Notes: generated from the sequence alone by a model not told the origin. A DNA stretch of 64,000 nucleotides from Cognaticolwellia aestuarii (GCF_002000025.1 NZ_MUZV01000006.1:186001-250000), one strand, 5' to 3'; counted from the first letter of the stretch, positions 7,905-17,830 are shown. Translations and numbers: made by a program.

Positions 7905-8663
7905 CTATGCAGGATTGTCAATATCGATAAATGTAGCGTCTACTGGCAGATGTTGATTAAAGTAATCTGCCAATGCTTTTGCACCGTAACGCTCGGTAGC
8001 ATGATGCCCAGCACAATAAAAGTGAATGTCCATTTCGCGGGCAATATGCGTTGTTTGCTCCGACACTTCGCCACTGATAAAAGCATCAATACCCTGCTCA
8101 GCCGCTAATTCAATAAAATTTTGTCCACCACCGCTACACCAAGCAACCGTTTTTATGATTTTGTTTGATGGAGGGGCAATATGAAGGCAAACACGATTAA
8201 GCTGCGTATTAATACGTTGCTCCAAGGCTTGAGGCGTAATTGCTTGTGCAAAATCACCACGTACCGATACACTCAAATCGTTACCAGCTTCAAGTGGTTT
8301 AACATTATCGATACCAAACAATTTAGCTAATTGCGCGTTATTACCCAACGTTGGGTGAATATCCAGCGGCAAATGATAAGCAAATAAATTAATATCATGG
8401 TCTAACAAGGCTTTGATACGCTTATGTTTCATGCCACGAATAACATAGCTTTCATTTTTCCAAAAGAAACCGTGATGCACAACCAACGCATCAGCTTGTT
8501 GTACAATAGCTTGTTCAATTAACGCTTGTGTTGCTGTTACGCCAGTAATAACTTTTGCTATTTTTTCACGCCCTTGAATTTGTAAGCCATTTGGACAGAA
8601 GTCTTTGATCTGTTCTGGCTTTAATAAAGTGTTCAAATATTTTTCGAATTCATGAAGATGCAT
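7905..8663 (-). CDS. Nif3-like dinuclear metal-centre protein (YbgI family)
   Basis: The 252-residue protein belongs to the NIF3/YbgI family, which forms hexameric rings with a two-metal centre in each subunit. Visible metal-site residues are His63 and His64 in LVVHHGFFW, the YHLPLDIHPTLGNN segment, and the late GHHATERYGAKAL motif. The family is often annotated as type 2 GTP cyclohydrolase I, but its activity is not firmly established. Cytosolic. It is 57 bp downstream of yafS on the same strand, and the two may be co-transcribed. Confidence 0.9.
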   Translation of the reverse strand: MHLHEFEKYLNTLLKPEQIKDFCPNGLQIQGREKIAKVITGVTATQALIEQAIVQQADALVVHHGFFWKNESYVIRGMKHKRIKALLDHDINLFAYHLPLDIHPTLGNNAQLAKLFGIDNVKPLEAGNDLSVSVRGDFAQAITPQALEQRINTQLNRVCLHIAPPSNKIIKTVAWCSGGGQNFIELAAEQGIDAFISGEVSEQTTHIAREMDIHFYCAGHHATERYGAKALADYFNQHLPVDATFIDIDNPA

Positions 8664-8720
8664 GGCTTAATTTTAACCTTTAATTACATGTTATTATTGA
8701 GTAATGCGACTATATGAGCA

Positions 8721-9479
8721 TTACTTAGTCAATTTTTTTATTTTTCTTGATGAGTTCATCGTTGGTACTTTTACCGGTTCAAAACGTGGTCTTAACTGCC
8801 ATTTCGCTTTAATAGGCGTTAAAGGTAACACGCGTTTTTTAGCAACGATGATATAAACAGAGCCTAAGCTTGGAAAATAGCGATCGGCTAATTTACGCCA
8901 GTACTCACTGAACAATCCGGACTTCATTTGCCCTGAGAGTGAAGAATGTAAAACCCGTCGATCGAGTTGGATTTCAAAGCCCATTAAATGTAACCAATCT
9001 TTCACTCGCATTGGTGAGAATAATCTTTCATTCCAAGGAGTTTGTTTTCGTCTATAAGGGATAAACTTGTTTACCCCCGCCAGACTAAAAGGATTAAAGC
9101 CCGTGATCACCAAATAACCATTTGGGATCAATACCCGGTTCGCTTCACGCACTACATGGTGTGGATCTAATGAAAACTCTAAGGCATGCGCCAACACGCA
9201 AACGTCGACACTATGCTCTTGCAAGGGTAAGTCATCAATTTCAGCAACAATATCACAATTTTCAAGCTGATTACTCAAGGTTAATTGATGTTTAATCAGG
9301 CTTTTACCACTATCAACACCACCACTTAACGCACCAATTTTTAGCATATGATATCCAAAAAACTTTGGCCACCACGGTGCTAAGGTTTGGTTTATATTAG
9401 CAACAATCAATTCACCATTAGGCAAATGTTGCCATGACTTAGGGTACGATGGATGTCGAAAAGCAAGTGCAGGCTTCAT
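8721..9479 (-). CDS. Class I SAM-dependent methyltransferase YafS-like
   Basis: This protein resembles E. coli YafS. It begins MKPALAFRHPSYPKSW, has KIGALSGG (SAM-binding loop region), the acidic strand-4 region LPLQEHSVDVCVLAHALEF, and VLIPNGYLVITGFNPFSLAG, all typical of the Methyltransf_11 fold. The substrate is unknown. The gene is divergent from gloB and mltD lies beyond gloB, the same gene group as in E. coli. The open frame starts at 9491 (MFNIMKPA). I prefer the internal ATG at 9479 because homologs begin with MKPA. Neither start has a clear ribosome binding site. Confidence 0.8.
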   Translation of the reverse strand: MKPALAFRHPSYPKSWQHLPNGELIVANINQTLAPWWPKFFGYHMLKIGALSGGVDSGKSLIKHQLTLSNQLENCDIVAEIDDLPLQEHSVDVCVLAHALEFSLDPHHVVREANRVLIPNGYLVITGFNPFSLAGVNKFIPYRRKQTPWNERLFSPMRVKDWLHLMGFEIQLDRRVLHSSLSGQMKSGLFSEYWRKLADRYFPSLGSVYIIVAKKRVLPLTPIKAKWQLRPRFEPVKVPTMNSSRKIKKLTK

Positions 9480-9539
9480 TATGTTAAACATCGGAAAAAA
9501 TGAGTATAATCATAGCTTCAGTATACTCAGGAGCCGCAC

Positions 9540-10349
9540 ATGCTGCAAAGTCAAAGCACCACTAATATGAAAGTTTCCATGATAAAGGCCTTTTCAGATA
9601 ATTATATTTGGGCTATTTCATCAAATTCAGGCAATAAACTTGCTTTAGTTGATCCAGGCGATGCTGATGTTTGTATCGAGTATATTGAACAACAAAGCAT
9701 GCAGCTATCTACAATTTTGATCACTCATCACCACGCAGATCATGTTGGTGGTATTAATAAATTAGTGGCTTATTGCCAGAGTAAGCAATGGCCATTGACC
9801 GTGTATGGTCCAGAAAGTGAAAACATCCCACACTGTGATATCGCACTTAACGAAAGCCATAAAGTAAATTTAGCTGAGTTAGCGCTTGAGTTTACAGTTT
9901 TCGATCTGCCTGGGCACACCAGTGGTCATATTGCCTATTTATCACAGGATAATTTATTCTGTGGCGACACTTTGTTTTCAGGAGGTTGTGGTCGCCTTTT
10001 TGAAGGAACGCCCAGCCAAATGTTAAGCTCTTTAGAAAAGCTATCTGCCCTACCAGAGCGCACCCATGTTTATTGCGCACATGAATATACCCTAGCTAAC
10101 TTAAATTTTGCACTGAGTGTCGAACCAAGTAATAGCGAATTAGTGCATTATTATAATCAAGTAATACAAAAGCGTGAACAAGATATTGCCACAATCCCAA
10201 GCTCAATCATGCTAGAGAAAAAAATTAATCCATTTTTACGTTGTCATAAAGCAAGTTTAATGACTAGTGCCAGTGAATTTAGCGGTGATGAGGTGGATGA
10301 TAAATTGAAAACCTTTAGCATTATTCGGGCATGGAAGGATAATTTCTAA
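9540..10349 (+). CDS. gloB: Hydroxyacylglutathione hydrolase (glyoxalase II)
   Basis: GloB hydrolyses S-D-lactoylglutathione to D-lactate and glutathione, completing methylglyoxal detoxification. The metallo-beta-lactamase signature THHHADHVGG gives the metal ligands His63, His65, Asp67 and His68. FDLPGHTSGHIAYL supplies the next His, and FCGDTLFSGGCGRLFEGT supplies the bridging Asp. The C terminus with FLRCHK is the glutathione-binding part. The start at 9540 is supported by AGGAG six bases upstream. The next ATG (9567) would give a length closer to the family average. Confidence 0.94.
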   Translation: MLQSQSTTNMKVSMIKAFSDNYIWAISSNSGNKLALVDPGDADVCIEYIEQQSMQLSTILITHHHADHVGGINKLVAYCQSKQWPLTVYGPESENIPHCDIALNESHKVNLAELALEFTVFDLPGHTSGHIAYLSQDNLFCGDTLFSGGCGRLFEGTPSQMLSSLEKLSALPERTHVYCAHEYTLANLNFALSVEPSNSELVHYYNQVIQKREQDIATIPSSIMLEKKINPFLRCHKASLMTSASEFSGDEVDDKLKTFSIIRAWKDNF

Positions 10350-10427
10350 TGCTTTTTAGCGTGCAATTGTTGAATATGCTGACTAAATAAGTGACACTGG
10401 CGGCAAGTAAATTAGAAAAGACACTGC

Positions 10428-12080
10428 ATGAAGTACCTAACATTATCTATCGCAACCGTTCTATTGTTGTCCGGTTGCCAATCTATTTTAAATCAAACCG
10501 AGTCCAATACCCCTGAAACTAATGCCGAAAATCAAGCATTAATCGATGTAGCTTCAGCAGCAGAAATCAATCAGGCCTTATTGATGGATGAAGCCATAGA
10601 TGTTATTCACCCGATCGCGGATGGTAATATTGACCTAGGCAACGATGTTCAAGAAAGCTATCTATCTAATGATGTTTGGCAACGTATTAGAAGCAAACTT
10701 GAGCTTACCATACCTGAAAACTCGCGCGTTGCCAGCCAACGCGCTTGGTTCATTAAGCACCCAAGTTATTTAAATCGTGTTGCAAAACGTGCAGAGCCTT
10801 TTTTGTTTTATATAGTAGAAGCATTAGAAGCTAATGATATTCCGGTTGAAATTGCCTTACTGCCCATTGTTGAAAGTGCTTTTGATCCCTTTGCCTACTC
10901 ACATGGTAGAGCATCTGGTATGTGGCAATTTGTTCCAGGCACAGGCAAACGTTTTGGTATGAAACAAAACTGGTGGTATGACGGACGACGTGATGTTGTC
11001 GCTTCTACCCAAGGTGCGATTAAGTATTTAAAGTATTTACATAAATTTTTCGACGGTGATTGGATGCTTGCACTAGCAGCCTACAATTCCGGAGAAGGTC
11101 GCGTACAGCGCGCTGTTAGAAGTAACAAAAAGAAAAATCGCCCTACTGATTTTTGGTCATTAGACTTACCAAAAGAAACTCGTGCCTATGTCCCGAAATT
11201 ATTAGCCTTAGCTGATATCGTCAAGCGTAGTGATGAATTCAAAATAAAACTGCATAAAATTGATAATAGCGCGGTTATCAGTCAGGTCGATATTGGCTCA
11301 CAGCTCGATTTAGCAAAAGCTGCGCAATTAGCACAGCTATCATTAACTGAGTTACAACGCTTGAACCCAGGTTTCAACCGTTGGGCGACAGATCCTGATG
11401 GTCCGCATTACTTATTATTGCCTAATCATAAAGTCGCGCCATTTCAAGAGGGCCTAGCAAAATTAGCGAAGAAAGATCGCTTAGCTTGGCAACGCTACAA
11501 AATTAAAAATGGTGATAGTTTAGGAAAAATAGCGCAAAAATTTAATACCGAAATAGCGTTAATTCAACAAGTTAATAATGTTAAAGGCAATCAAATTAGA
11601 GCGGGAAAATTTTTATTAATTCCAGTAGCAACAGCCTCTTTAGATAGCTATTTGTTATCGCAAGATCAACGTTTAGCTAAAACACAAAATAAAGTGCTGG
11701 CCGGTGAAAAGCGCGTTCATATTGTTAAGTCAGGTGACACATTATGGGACATTAGCCGTGCCTATAAAGTATCAACACGTAGTATCGCAAAATGGAATGG
11801 TATGGCGCCAAGAGATACCATTAAGCCCGGACAAAAATTGGTTATTTGGCAAAAAGCAAGCGTAAAAAAACTTGCTTCTAACAGTCAACGCCCCAGCGAA
11901 CAAGCGATAATGCGCAATATTAATTATCGAGTTCGCAAAGGTGATTCTTTTGCCCGTATCGCTGATAAATTTAATGTATCCATTACCGATATTGAGCGCT
12001 GGAATAGTCTTAACCGTAAAAAGTATTTACAACCTGGACAAATGTTAAAACTTTCTGTCGATGTAACGAATAATATCTAA
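10428..12080 (+). CDS. mltD: Membrane-bound lytic murein transglycosylase D
   Basis: This 550-residue lipoprotein has lipobox LLSGC with Cys17. It cleaves the glycan strands of peptidoglycan with formation of 1,6-anhydro-muropeptides. The SLT domain spans about residues 100-260. The catalytic Glu149 lies in LPIVESAFDPFAYS, followed by ASGMWQFVPGTGKRFGM and ALAAYNSGEGRV. Three LysM peptidoglycan-binding modules follow (about 355-400, 430-475 and 495-545), one more than the two usual in E. coli MltD. Anchored to the outer membrane, facing the periplasm. It lies 78 bp after gloB. Confidence 0.94.
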   Translation: MKYLTLSIATVLLLSGCQSILNQTESNTPETNAENQALIDVASAAEINQALLMDEAIDVIHPIADGNIDLGNDVQESYLSNDVWQRIRSKLELTIPENSRVASQRAWFIKHPSYLNRVAKRAEPFLFYIVEALEANDIPVEIALLPIVESAFDPFAYSHGRASGMWQFVPGTGKRFGMKQNWWYDGRRDVVASTQGAIKYLKYLHKFFDGDWMLALAAYNSGEGRVQRAVRSNKKKNRPTDFWSLDLPKETRAYVPKLLALADIVKRSDEFKIKLHKIDNSAVISQVDIGSQLDLAKAAQLAQLSLTELQRLNPGFNRWATDPDGPHYLLLPNHKVAPFQEGLAKLAKKDRLAWQRYKIKNGDSLGKIAQKFNTEIALIQQVNNVKGNQIRAGKFLLIPVATASLDSYLLSQDQRLAKTQNKVLAGEKRVHIVKSGDTLWDISRAYKVSTRSIAKWNGMAPRDTIKPGQKLVIWQKASVKKLASNSQRPSEQAIMRNINYRVRKGDSFARIADKFNVSITDIERWNSLNRKKYLQPGQMLKLSVDVTNNI

Positions 12081-12121
12081 TAAGTTATAATACTTCATAA
12101 GGTTACTAGCAGTAATAATTG

Positions 12122-12148
12122 AAAAGCGCTAATGCAATTAGCGCTTTT
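12122..12148. terminator. Intrinsic terminator after mltD
   Basis: An 11-bp stem (AAAAGCGCTAA with TTAGCGCTTTT) encloses a 5-nt loop and is followed by T-residues on the plus strand. It serves mltD and, through its A-run, could also serve the convergent gene at 12179-13369. Confidence 0.85.
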
Positions 12149-12178
12149 TTTATATCGACAATATCGTGAACTATAGCC

Positions 12179-13369
12179 TTATAGTTCTGCAACACCTTGA
12201 GTTATAATACTTTTGCTTTGAGTAACAATATCTATTAATACTTTTTTATCAAAGGCTTTAATTCTTGGCGTATGAATATGGCCAACAGGTAAAGTAGGAT
12301 TAAACTTATTTCTTAACACTATACTTCTATAGCTAATTTCATTCGACAGATAACCACCGCCAGAGCCACTTACCGAGGTTTGCTTGACAATATTTGCCAG
12401 TGCTTGAGCATTAAATTCCCCACCAGACAAAGTCGACACTTTACGATTATCATTAACAAGGTAGTTGCCCTCGCCCTTTTGCATTGCTGTTATTGGTAAG
12501 CTAAATTCAACAAATTCTGGCCCAAGTAATATTGATGATTTTAACTTTGGTACTAACGGATTAGTTTTTGTCGCACCCGTTAGGACATTAAGGTTATCCG
12601 GTGCCTTGGCGCTACGCCTTAACGCAGGATAGCGCTCCAAATCAAAATTTTCTCTGCCCATGCTAACCGTTAACACCATATCAACCGATTGATCTTGAAT
12701 ATATGGGGTAAGTAGTTCTTCTATCATGCCTTGATCAAAGTCACGAAAACGTACCGGAACAATTAATACTTCGATTTCGGCAGTTTTACCATCAATACTA
12801 AGCACTAAATCATCTAAAGATAATGCGACAACGCCCGAAGGATTACTTTGATCTATATGGCGGTCGAGAAAGAACGGGTCAAAACCGGTCAGTAATATCT
12901 TTTTGTCTGTTTTCTTATCAAAGGCAATATCGGCTTGACCACGAGATTGTAATTCGAGTGTCCAAAGCAGCTTTTGTTGTTGGCTAGCCAGTAAGTTAAC
13001 AAATGCCTTTGATGAGCGTAATGCTTTACTCATTTGTAAACGTGCCCAATATAATGGCCGGTCGTCATAATCATTCAGTTGATTAAAGGCTTGTTTTGCA
13101 TCACGCCATAACCCTGAGCCATGACGAGTAGTTAACTGCGTTAAAGCCGTATAGTTGCTCGCTTTAATTAACTGTTCAGTAAAAGTATCTACTCGAGGCT
13201 TTAATCTTGCACTCACGTTAGGGATTGATTCAAGTGCCTTCTCAATCCGCTGTTCTTCAACGGTTAATGCTGATAGCGGTTCGGTTTTCGCATGAGAAAC
13301 AAAGCTCATGCTTAATGATAAGGCAGCTGCAAGGGTAGTAATTTTTTTAGTTTTTAAAGACGTTAACAT
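12179..13369 (-). CDS. Exported peptidase C15 (pyroglutamyl peptidase I)-like protein lacking cysteine
   Basis: A signal peptide (about residues 1-27, ending SHA) leads into a 120-residue helical region of unknown type, then a peptidase C15-like domain from about 155. The family start motif LLTGFDPF is at 160-166. The catalytic glutamate corresponds to Glu245 (GRENFDLER) and the histidine to His364 or His366 in GHIHTP. The segment SGSGGGYLSNEISYRS aligns with the nucleophile region of animal pyroglutamyl peptidases (AGRYLCD), with Ser342 at the cysteine position. The whole 396-residue protein contains no cysteine. It may be a serine variant or a non-catalytic relative. Monocistronic, convergent with mltD. 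Confidence 0.75.
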   Translation of the reverse strand: MLTSLKTKKITTLAAALSLSMSFVSHAKTEPLSALTVEEQRIEKALESIPNVSARLKPRVDTFTEQLIKASNYTALTQLTTRHGSGLWRDAKQAFNQLNDYDDRPLYWARLQMSKALRSSKAFVNLLASQQQKLLWTLELQSRGQADIAFDKKTDKKILLTGFDPFFLDRHIDQSNPSGVVALSLDDLVLSIDGKTAEIEVLIVPVRFRDFDQGMIEELLTPYIQDQSVDMVLTVSMGRENFDLERYPALRRSAKAPDNLNVLTGATKTNPLVPKLKSSILLGPEFVEFSLPITAMQKGEGNYLVNDNRKVSTLSGGEFNAQALANIVKQTSVSGSGGGYLSNEISYRSIVLRNKFNPTLPVGHIHTPRIKAFDKKVLIDIVTQSKSIITQGVAEL

Positions 13370-13933
13370 GATTGACTCTTTTCAAGGTACTCGTTGCCGT
13401 TATATGGATAAATGTAACTTTACCTAGTGAATGGAAATAACTTTTAGCTATTGAACAGGTTCATTCAAACACAGATAGTTTTATATTAATGTAATACGTT
13501 TTTTAAAACTAGCGCGATATATCGCACTTAAAGTGGTTCTGGTCGCAATTTGGTCAAAATATTGAAGTGCCATAACAGCCTACTAAGTTACCGTGCTGTG
13601 CCTGCATGATAAAAACGCGCATAAAAGAAACATCTAACAAAATAAATTGGTTAGTTTTTTCGTGATATCTAGCGTCTACATAGTGTAAGTAATAAAATAT
13701 TTAGTAATAGATTCAACTATTAAGTGTATATAATTAATTTAACTTAAATTTAGAGTAAAAATACTATTGATTTTTTGTCAAATGCTGTCACAGTGTCTAG
13801 ACAGTAATTTTGCTGAGCGATAACTTCAAGAAAGCAAATTTCTTCGAAATAAGCGTCTATTACTGATAGGTAAATCACCTAAGGTAATAACCACACAATT
13901 TGTCATTTTTAAATATAAAGGGGTAGCACTTCA
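13370..13933. other. Intergenic region between the C15-like gene and asnB
   Basis: This 564-bp AT-rich stretch separates two divergent genes and must hold both promoters. I found no open frame, riboswitch core or strong hairpin in it. A 10-bp palindrome TGTCTAGACA lies at 13794-13803, about 130 bp upstream of asnB. Its meaning is unknown. Confidence 0.5.
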
Positions 13934-15598
13934 ATGTGTTCGATTTTTTGTATATTAGATATTAAAACTGGTGCTGATGCACTGCGTCCAAAAGCTTTAG
14001 AGTATTCTCGTCTTCTTCGTCATCGTGGCCCAGATTGGTCTGGTATTTACAATAATGACAATGCAATTTTAGTCCATGAACGCCTATCCATTGTCGACAC
14101 TGAACATGGTGCTCAACCACTATATAACGCTGATAAAACGCTAGTTTTGGCGGTTAATGGCGAAATTTATAACCATAAAGCATTGGCTAGCCAATACACC
14201 AGTGATTATAACTTTCAAACAGCGTCAGATTGCGAAATTATCATTCCAATGTATGAAAAATTTGGCAGTGACTTTGTTGATAAACTTCAAGGTATGTTTG
14301 CTTTTTGTTTATATAATGAGCGTGATAACAGTTACTTAATCGCTCGTGACCACATGGGAATTATCCCGCTTTATACCGGTTATGATGATGAAGGTAATTT
14401 CTATGTTGCCTCAGAAATGAAAGCCTTAATGCCGATCTGTAAAACAGTAGCAGAATTTCCTCCTGGACATGTACTTGACAGCCGAGTTGGCAAACTTGAA
14501 AAGTACTATCAGCGTAACTGGCAAAAATATTCAGCAATTAAAGATAACAACACAAGTAAAGAAAAATTACGTGAAGCACTAGAAGATTCGGTTAAAAGTC
14601 ATTTAATGACTGACGTACCTTATGGTGTGCTACTTTCAGGTGGTTTAGATTCATCACTTATTTCAGCCATTACGCAAAAATTTGCCGCACGACGTATCGA
14701 AGCAAATGATTTGTCTGAAGCATGGTGGCCGAAAGTGCACTCTTTCGCTTGTGGTTTAGCGGGTTCACCTGACTTAGTTGCAGCGCAAACGGTTGCTGAT
14801 AGCATAGGCACCATACATCACAGCGTTGTATTCACCGAGCAAGAAGGCATTGACGCGCTTAAAGAAGTAATCTACCACTTAGAGACTTACGATGTAACTA
14901 CCATTCGCGCATCAACACCTATGTACTTAATGGCGAGAAAAATCAAAGCGATGGGGATTAAAATGGTGCTTTCTGGTGAAGGCGCTGATGAAATATTTGG
15001 TGGCTATTTATACTTTCATAAAGCGCCAAATGCTCAAGAATTTCATGAAGAGTTATTACGCAAACTTGAACGTTTACATAAGTTTGATTGTCTTCGCGCT
15101 AACAAGTCAATGTCAGCTTGGGGTATCGAAGCACGAGTACCGTTTTTAGATAAAAACTTTATGGATGTAGCTATGCGTATTAATCCTGAAGATAAAATGT
15201 GTGGTAATGGTAAAATGGAAAAAGCCATTTTACGTGAATCATTTGAAGGCTACTTACCTAAAGAAATTTTATGGCGTCAAAAAGAGCAGTTCTCTGATGG
15301 TGTAGGTTATTCGTGGATCGATGGCTTAAAAAGCTATGTAGAATCACAGGTCAGTGATCAACAACTTGCCAGTGCTAAATTTAAGTTCCCTGTGAATACA
15401 CCTGACAGTAAAGAAGCTTATTTTTATCGATGTGTTTTTGAAGAAAAATTCCCGTTAGCCTCTGCGGCTGATTGTGTTATCGGTGGAAAGTCTGTTGCCT
15501 GTAGCACGCAAGAAGCGTTAGCGTGGGATGAGAGCTTTCAAAATAATGCTGATCCTTCTGGACGAGCAGTACTGAGTGTTCATAACGAGAGTTATTAA
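13934..15598 (+). CDS. asnB: Asparagine synthetase B (glutamine-hydrolysing)
   Basis: AsnB makes asparagine from aspartate, ATP and glutamine. After removal of Met1, Cys2 (MCSIFC) is the nucleophile of the class II glutaminase domain, which also shows RHRGPDWSG and the VNGEIYNH motif. The synthetase domain starts near residue 230 with the PP-loop LLSGGLDSSLIS. The 554-residue length equals that of E. coli AsnB. A good ribosome binding site (AAGGGG) precedes the ATG, and a strong terminator follows. Cytosolic. No regulatory RNA was seen upstream. Confidence 0.96.
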   Translation: MCSIFCILDIKTGADALRPKALEYSRLLRHRGPDWSGIYNNDNAILVHERLSIVDTEHGAQPLYNADKTLVLAVNGEIYNHKALASQYTSDYNFQTASDCEIIIPMYEKFGSDFVDKLQGMFAFCLYNERDNSYLIARDHMGIIPLYTGYDDEGNFYVASEMKALMPICKTVAEFPPGHVLDSRVGKLEKYYQRNWQKYSAIKDNNTSKEKLREALEDSVKSHLMTDVPYGVLLSGGLDSSLISAITQKFAARRIEANDLSEAWWPKVHSFACGLAGSPDLVAAQTVADSIGTIHHSVVFTEQEGIDALKEVIYHLETYDVTTIRASTPMYLMARKIKAMGIKMVLSGEGADEIFGGYLYFHKAPNAQEFHEELLRKLERLHKFDCLRANKSMSAWGIEARVPFLDKNFMDVAMRINPEDKMCGNGKMEKAILRESFEGYLPKEILWRQKEQFSDGVGYSWIDGLKSYVESQVSDQQLASAKFKFPVNTPDSKEAYFYRCVFEEKFPLASAADCVIGGKSVACSTQEALAWDESFQNNADPSGRAVLSVHNESY

Positions 15599-15631
15599 TA
15601 GCCATCAGAAGAACTTGCCAGTAAGATATAT

Positions 15632-15657
15632 AAAAACCGACAAATATGTCGGTTTTT
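15632..15657 (+). terminator. Intrinsic terminator after asnB
   Basis: An 11-bp stem, AAAAACCGACA with TGTCGGTTTTT, encloses a 4-nt loop and continues into more T-residues. It is 34 bp after the asnB stop codon. Confidence 0.88.
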
Positions 15658-15766
15658 TTGTACAATTTTTACTAAATATTATACAGTTACTGATAATTTA
15701 ATTTTGTGCATATTTACTTTATCAGATAACAAAATATGTATTCACCATTGTTAGTAGGACGCTCTT

Positions 15767-16540
15767 TTGTCAAACCGTGTAGAACCTGAAATTCCAAACA
15801 TTACGCTAGATCGAGATCAAGTTAAAACAACTCGAGACCCTTCGACGCAAATACAAAAAAAAGTAGCAACTCAAGCAGGCGATAATCAAGCAAAGCCCTC
15901 TTCCCTATTACGCTCACTTTTATTTCTCATGCCTTACGTTGCGCTAGCTGGCACCGGCTGGTATTTTTATCAGCATCAGCAGAGCACCAGTCAAGCACTG
16001 ACACAAAGTATCGAAAGAATTCAACAACTTGAAAATCAATTGTCAGCTACGGGTGAAGAAATAGGTGAATCAACAGTTGCATTAAAAGTGAAGCTAGAAA
16101 CCATTAGCGAAAAAACCGAGTTATTACTAACTGAAATGGATAAGTTATGGGCTTCAGCATGGCGTAGAAATCAAACTGAAATTAAAGCGCTAAATGCTCA
16201 GAGCCAAAAATTAGTACAGCAACAAACTAAAAATACGGCATCGGTGAATCAGCAAAGTAACGACATTAATGTTTTAGCTGATAAAGTAACCGCAACAGAG
16301 TTTTCAATTAACGCGGTCACTGAACAAATGATTGCAGCAAATACCTTAAAAGATGAGATAAAGAAGCTATCAACTGCACTTAACACTCTTGATGCTGATG
16401 CTAAAAGTCGTGACAAGCAACAAATGTTTACGGCAACGAGTATTAACGAGTTTGATACCAGTTTACGCTTACTGATTGAACGTATTGAGCGTATTGAAGC
16501 TAAAATTTCTCAGCAAAAAACTTCACCATCCAGTCCGTAA
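15767..16540 (+). CDS. Uncharacterised single-pass membrane protein with coiled coil
   Basis: I do not recognise this 257-residue protein. It has a polar N terminus of about 47 residues with no signal peptide, then one membrane helix (about 48-66, LLFLMPYVALAGTGWYFY), then a long Gln/Glu/Lys/Ser-rich region with heptad-like spacing. The pattern implies a type II inner-membrane protein with a periplasmic coiled coil. The start is TTG at 15767, supported by AGGA eight bases upstream; GTG at 15779 is the alternative. The gene stands alone between two terminators, asnB before it and convergent pyrD after it. Function unknown. Confidence 0.7.
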   Translation: MSNRVEPEIPNITLDRDQVKTTRDPSTQIQKKVATQAGDNQAKPSSLLRSLLFLMPYVALAGTGWYFYQHQQSTSQALTQSIERIQQLENQLSATGEEIGESTVALKVKLETISEKTELLLTEMDKLWASAWRRNQTEIKALNAQSQKLVQQQTKNTASVNQQSNDINVLADKVTATEFSINAVTEQMIAANTLKDEIKKLSTALNTLDADAKSRDKQQMFTATSINEFDTSLRLLIERIERIEAKISQQKTSPSSP

Positions 16541-16625
16541 GCTTTAATTAAGTAAATCGTTAACAATCAAGATAGGTAAACTATATTTGGTTTAGATTTA
16601 GATTTAAGTAAAATACCAACAAACT

Positions 16626-16659
16626 AAAAAAGGTCATGCAACATAGCATGACCTTTTTT
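16626..16659. terminator. Bidirectional terminator between the coiled-coil gene and pyrD
   Basis: A 14-bp perfect stem (AAAAAAGGTCATGC with its complement) closes a 6-nt loop, with A- and T-runs on opposite sides. It can stop transcription arriving from both convergent genes. Confidence 0.9.
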
Positions 16660-16727
16660 ATCTCCTGCTCATCAACAAGTATCAGAAATAATTTATTATC
16701 TTATGGCATCGAGTCAATCGCATAACA

Positions 16728-17741
16728 TTACTTTAAGGTTTGCACTATGTCTTTAATTAATTTGGGCCCTTGATATATAAAGCCTGTATACACTTGCACT
16801 AGTTTTGCACCAGCAGCTATCTTTTCTTGGGCATCAGCACCCGAAGCTATACCGCCAACACCAATAATAGGTAGTTTATTATCCAATGCTTTTGCAAGAA
16901 GTTTTATCACTTCAGTACTTTTATCTTTTACCGGTGCACCACTTAAACCGCCCTGTTCATTACCAAAAGGTAAATGAGCAACTTTATCTCGAGCTAAAGT
17001 TGTATTGGTGGCAATAACCCCATCAATATTATTGGCAATTAAGCACTCAGCAATTGAAGTAACTTCGTCAGCATTTAAATCTGGTGCAATTTTAACTGCA
17101 ACAGGAATGTACTTACCAAATTTTTTAGCTAATGAGGTTTGTTCCGCTTTTAATGCCGATAATAATTCATTTAACGCCTCACCATATTGTAATGAACGTA
17201 AACCTGGGGTGTTAGGTGACGAAATGTTCACCGTAATATAACTCGCAAAATCATAAACCTTACGCATGCAGTGTATATAGTCATCTTTAGCATTCTCATC
17301 TGGCGTATCTTTATTTTTACCGATGTTTATACCTAAAACACCTTGGTATTTTGCTTTAATAACTTGATCAACGAGATAATCAACACCTTTATTGTTAAAG
17401 CCCATACGGTTAATGATGGCATTCGCTTCGGGTAGCCTGAAAATTCTAGGTTTATCATTGCCGGGTTGTGGTCTTGGCGTTACAGTGCCGATTTCAATAA
17501 AACCAAAGCCTAAAGCTTCAAAGGCCTTAATACACTCGCCATTTTTATCTAAACCGGCAGCTAGGCCAACAGGGTTAGGAAATTTAATCCCCATAACCTC
17601 AACCGGCTTATTCGGTACTGTTTGCTTATAAAGCATGTTAAGTGCTGTTGCACCGGTTGCTTTAAAGCCTTTAATCGACAACTCGTGAATTGCTTCTGGA
17701 TCGAATTTAAAAAACACTTTACGAATAGCTGAGTAAAACAT
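16728..17741 (-). CDS. pyrD: Dihydroorotate dehydrogenase (quinone), class 2
   Basis: PyrD oxidises dihydroorotate to orotate and passes electrons to the quinone pool at the inner membrane (pyrimidine synthesis). The N-terminal amphipathic helices (about residues 1-40, [21 protein letters not shown]) are the class 2 quinone-tunnel domain. FMN-binding and catalytic motifs are visible: [37 protein letters not shown] with the class 2 serine, and [11 protein letters not shown]. Length 337 matches the family (336 in E. coli). The following upstream gene on this strand is gdhB, behind its own terminator. Confidence 0.96.
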   Translation of the reverse strand: MFYSAIRKVFFKFDPEAIHELSIKGFKATGATALNMLYKQTVPNKPVEVMGIKFPNPVGLAAGLDKNGECIKAFEALGFGFIEIGTVTPRPQPGNDKPRIFRLPEANAIINRMGFNNKGVDYLVDQVIKAKYQGVLGINIGKNKDTPDENAKDDYIHCMRKVYDFASYITVNISSPNTPGLRSLQYGEALNELLSALKAEQTSLAKKFGKYIPVAVKIAPDLNADEVTSIAECLIANNIDGVIATNTTLARDKVAHLPFGNEQGGLSGAPVKDKSTEVIKLLAKALDNKLPIIGVGGIASGADAQEKIAAGAKLVQVYTGFIYQGPKLIKDIVQTLK

Positions 17742-17803
17742 AATACCTCTTTAATTTATGACTAATTGCTAAGATATAAATTTCTCAGCATAAACTTGAT
17801 GAC

Positions 17804-17830
17804 AAAAAAATCCCCGCTCATGGCGGGGAT
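17804..17830 (-). terminator. Intrinsic terminator after gdhB
   Basis: On the minus strand ATCCCCGC and its complement form an 8-bp GC-rich stem with a 5-nt loop, followed by seven T-residues. It lies about 10-35 bp after the gdhB stop codon. Confidence 0.9.

Noticed and set aside
13370-13933. Regulatory RNA in front of asnB
   Set aside because: No conserved aptamer was recognised and the stems are weak; only a short palindrome was found.
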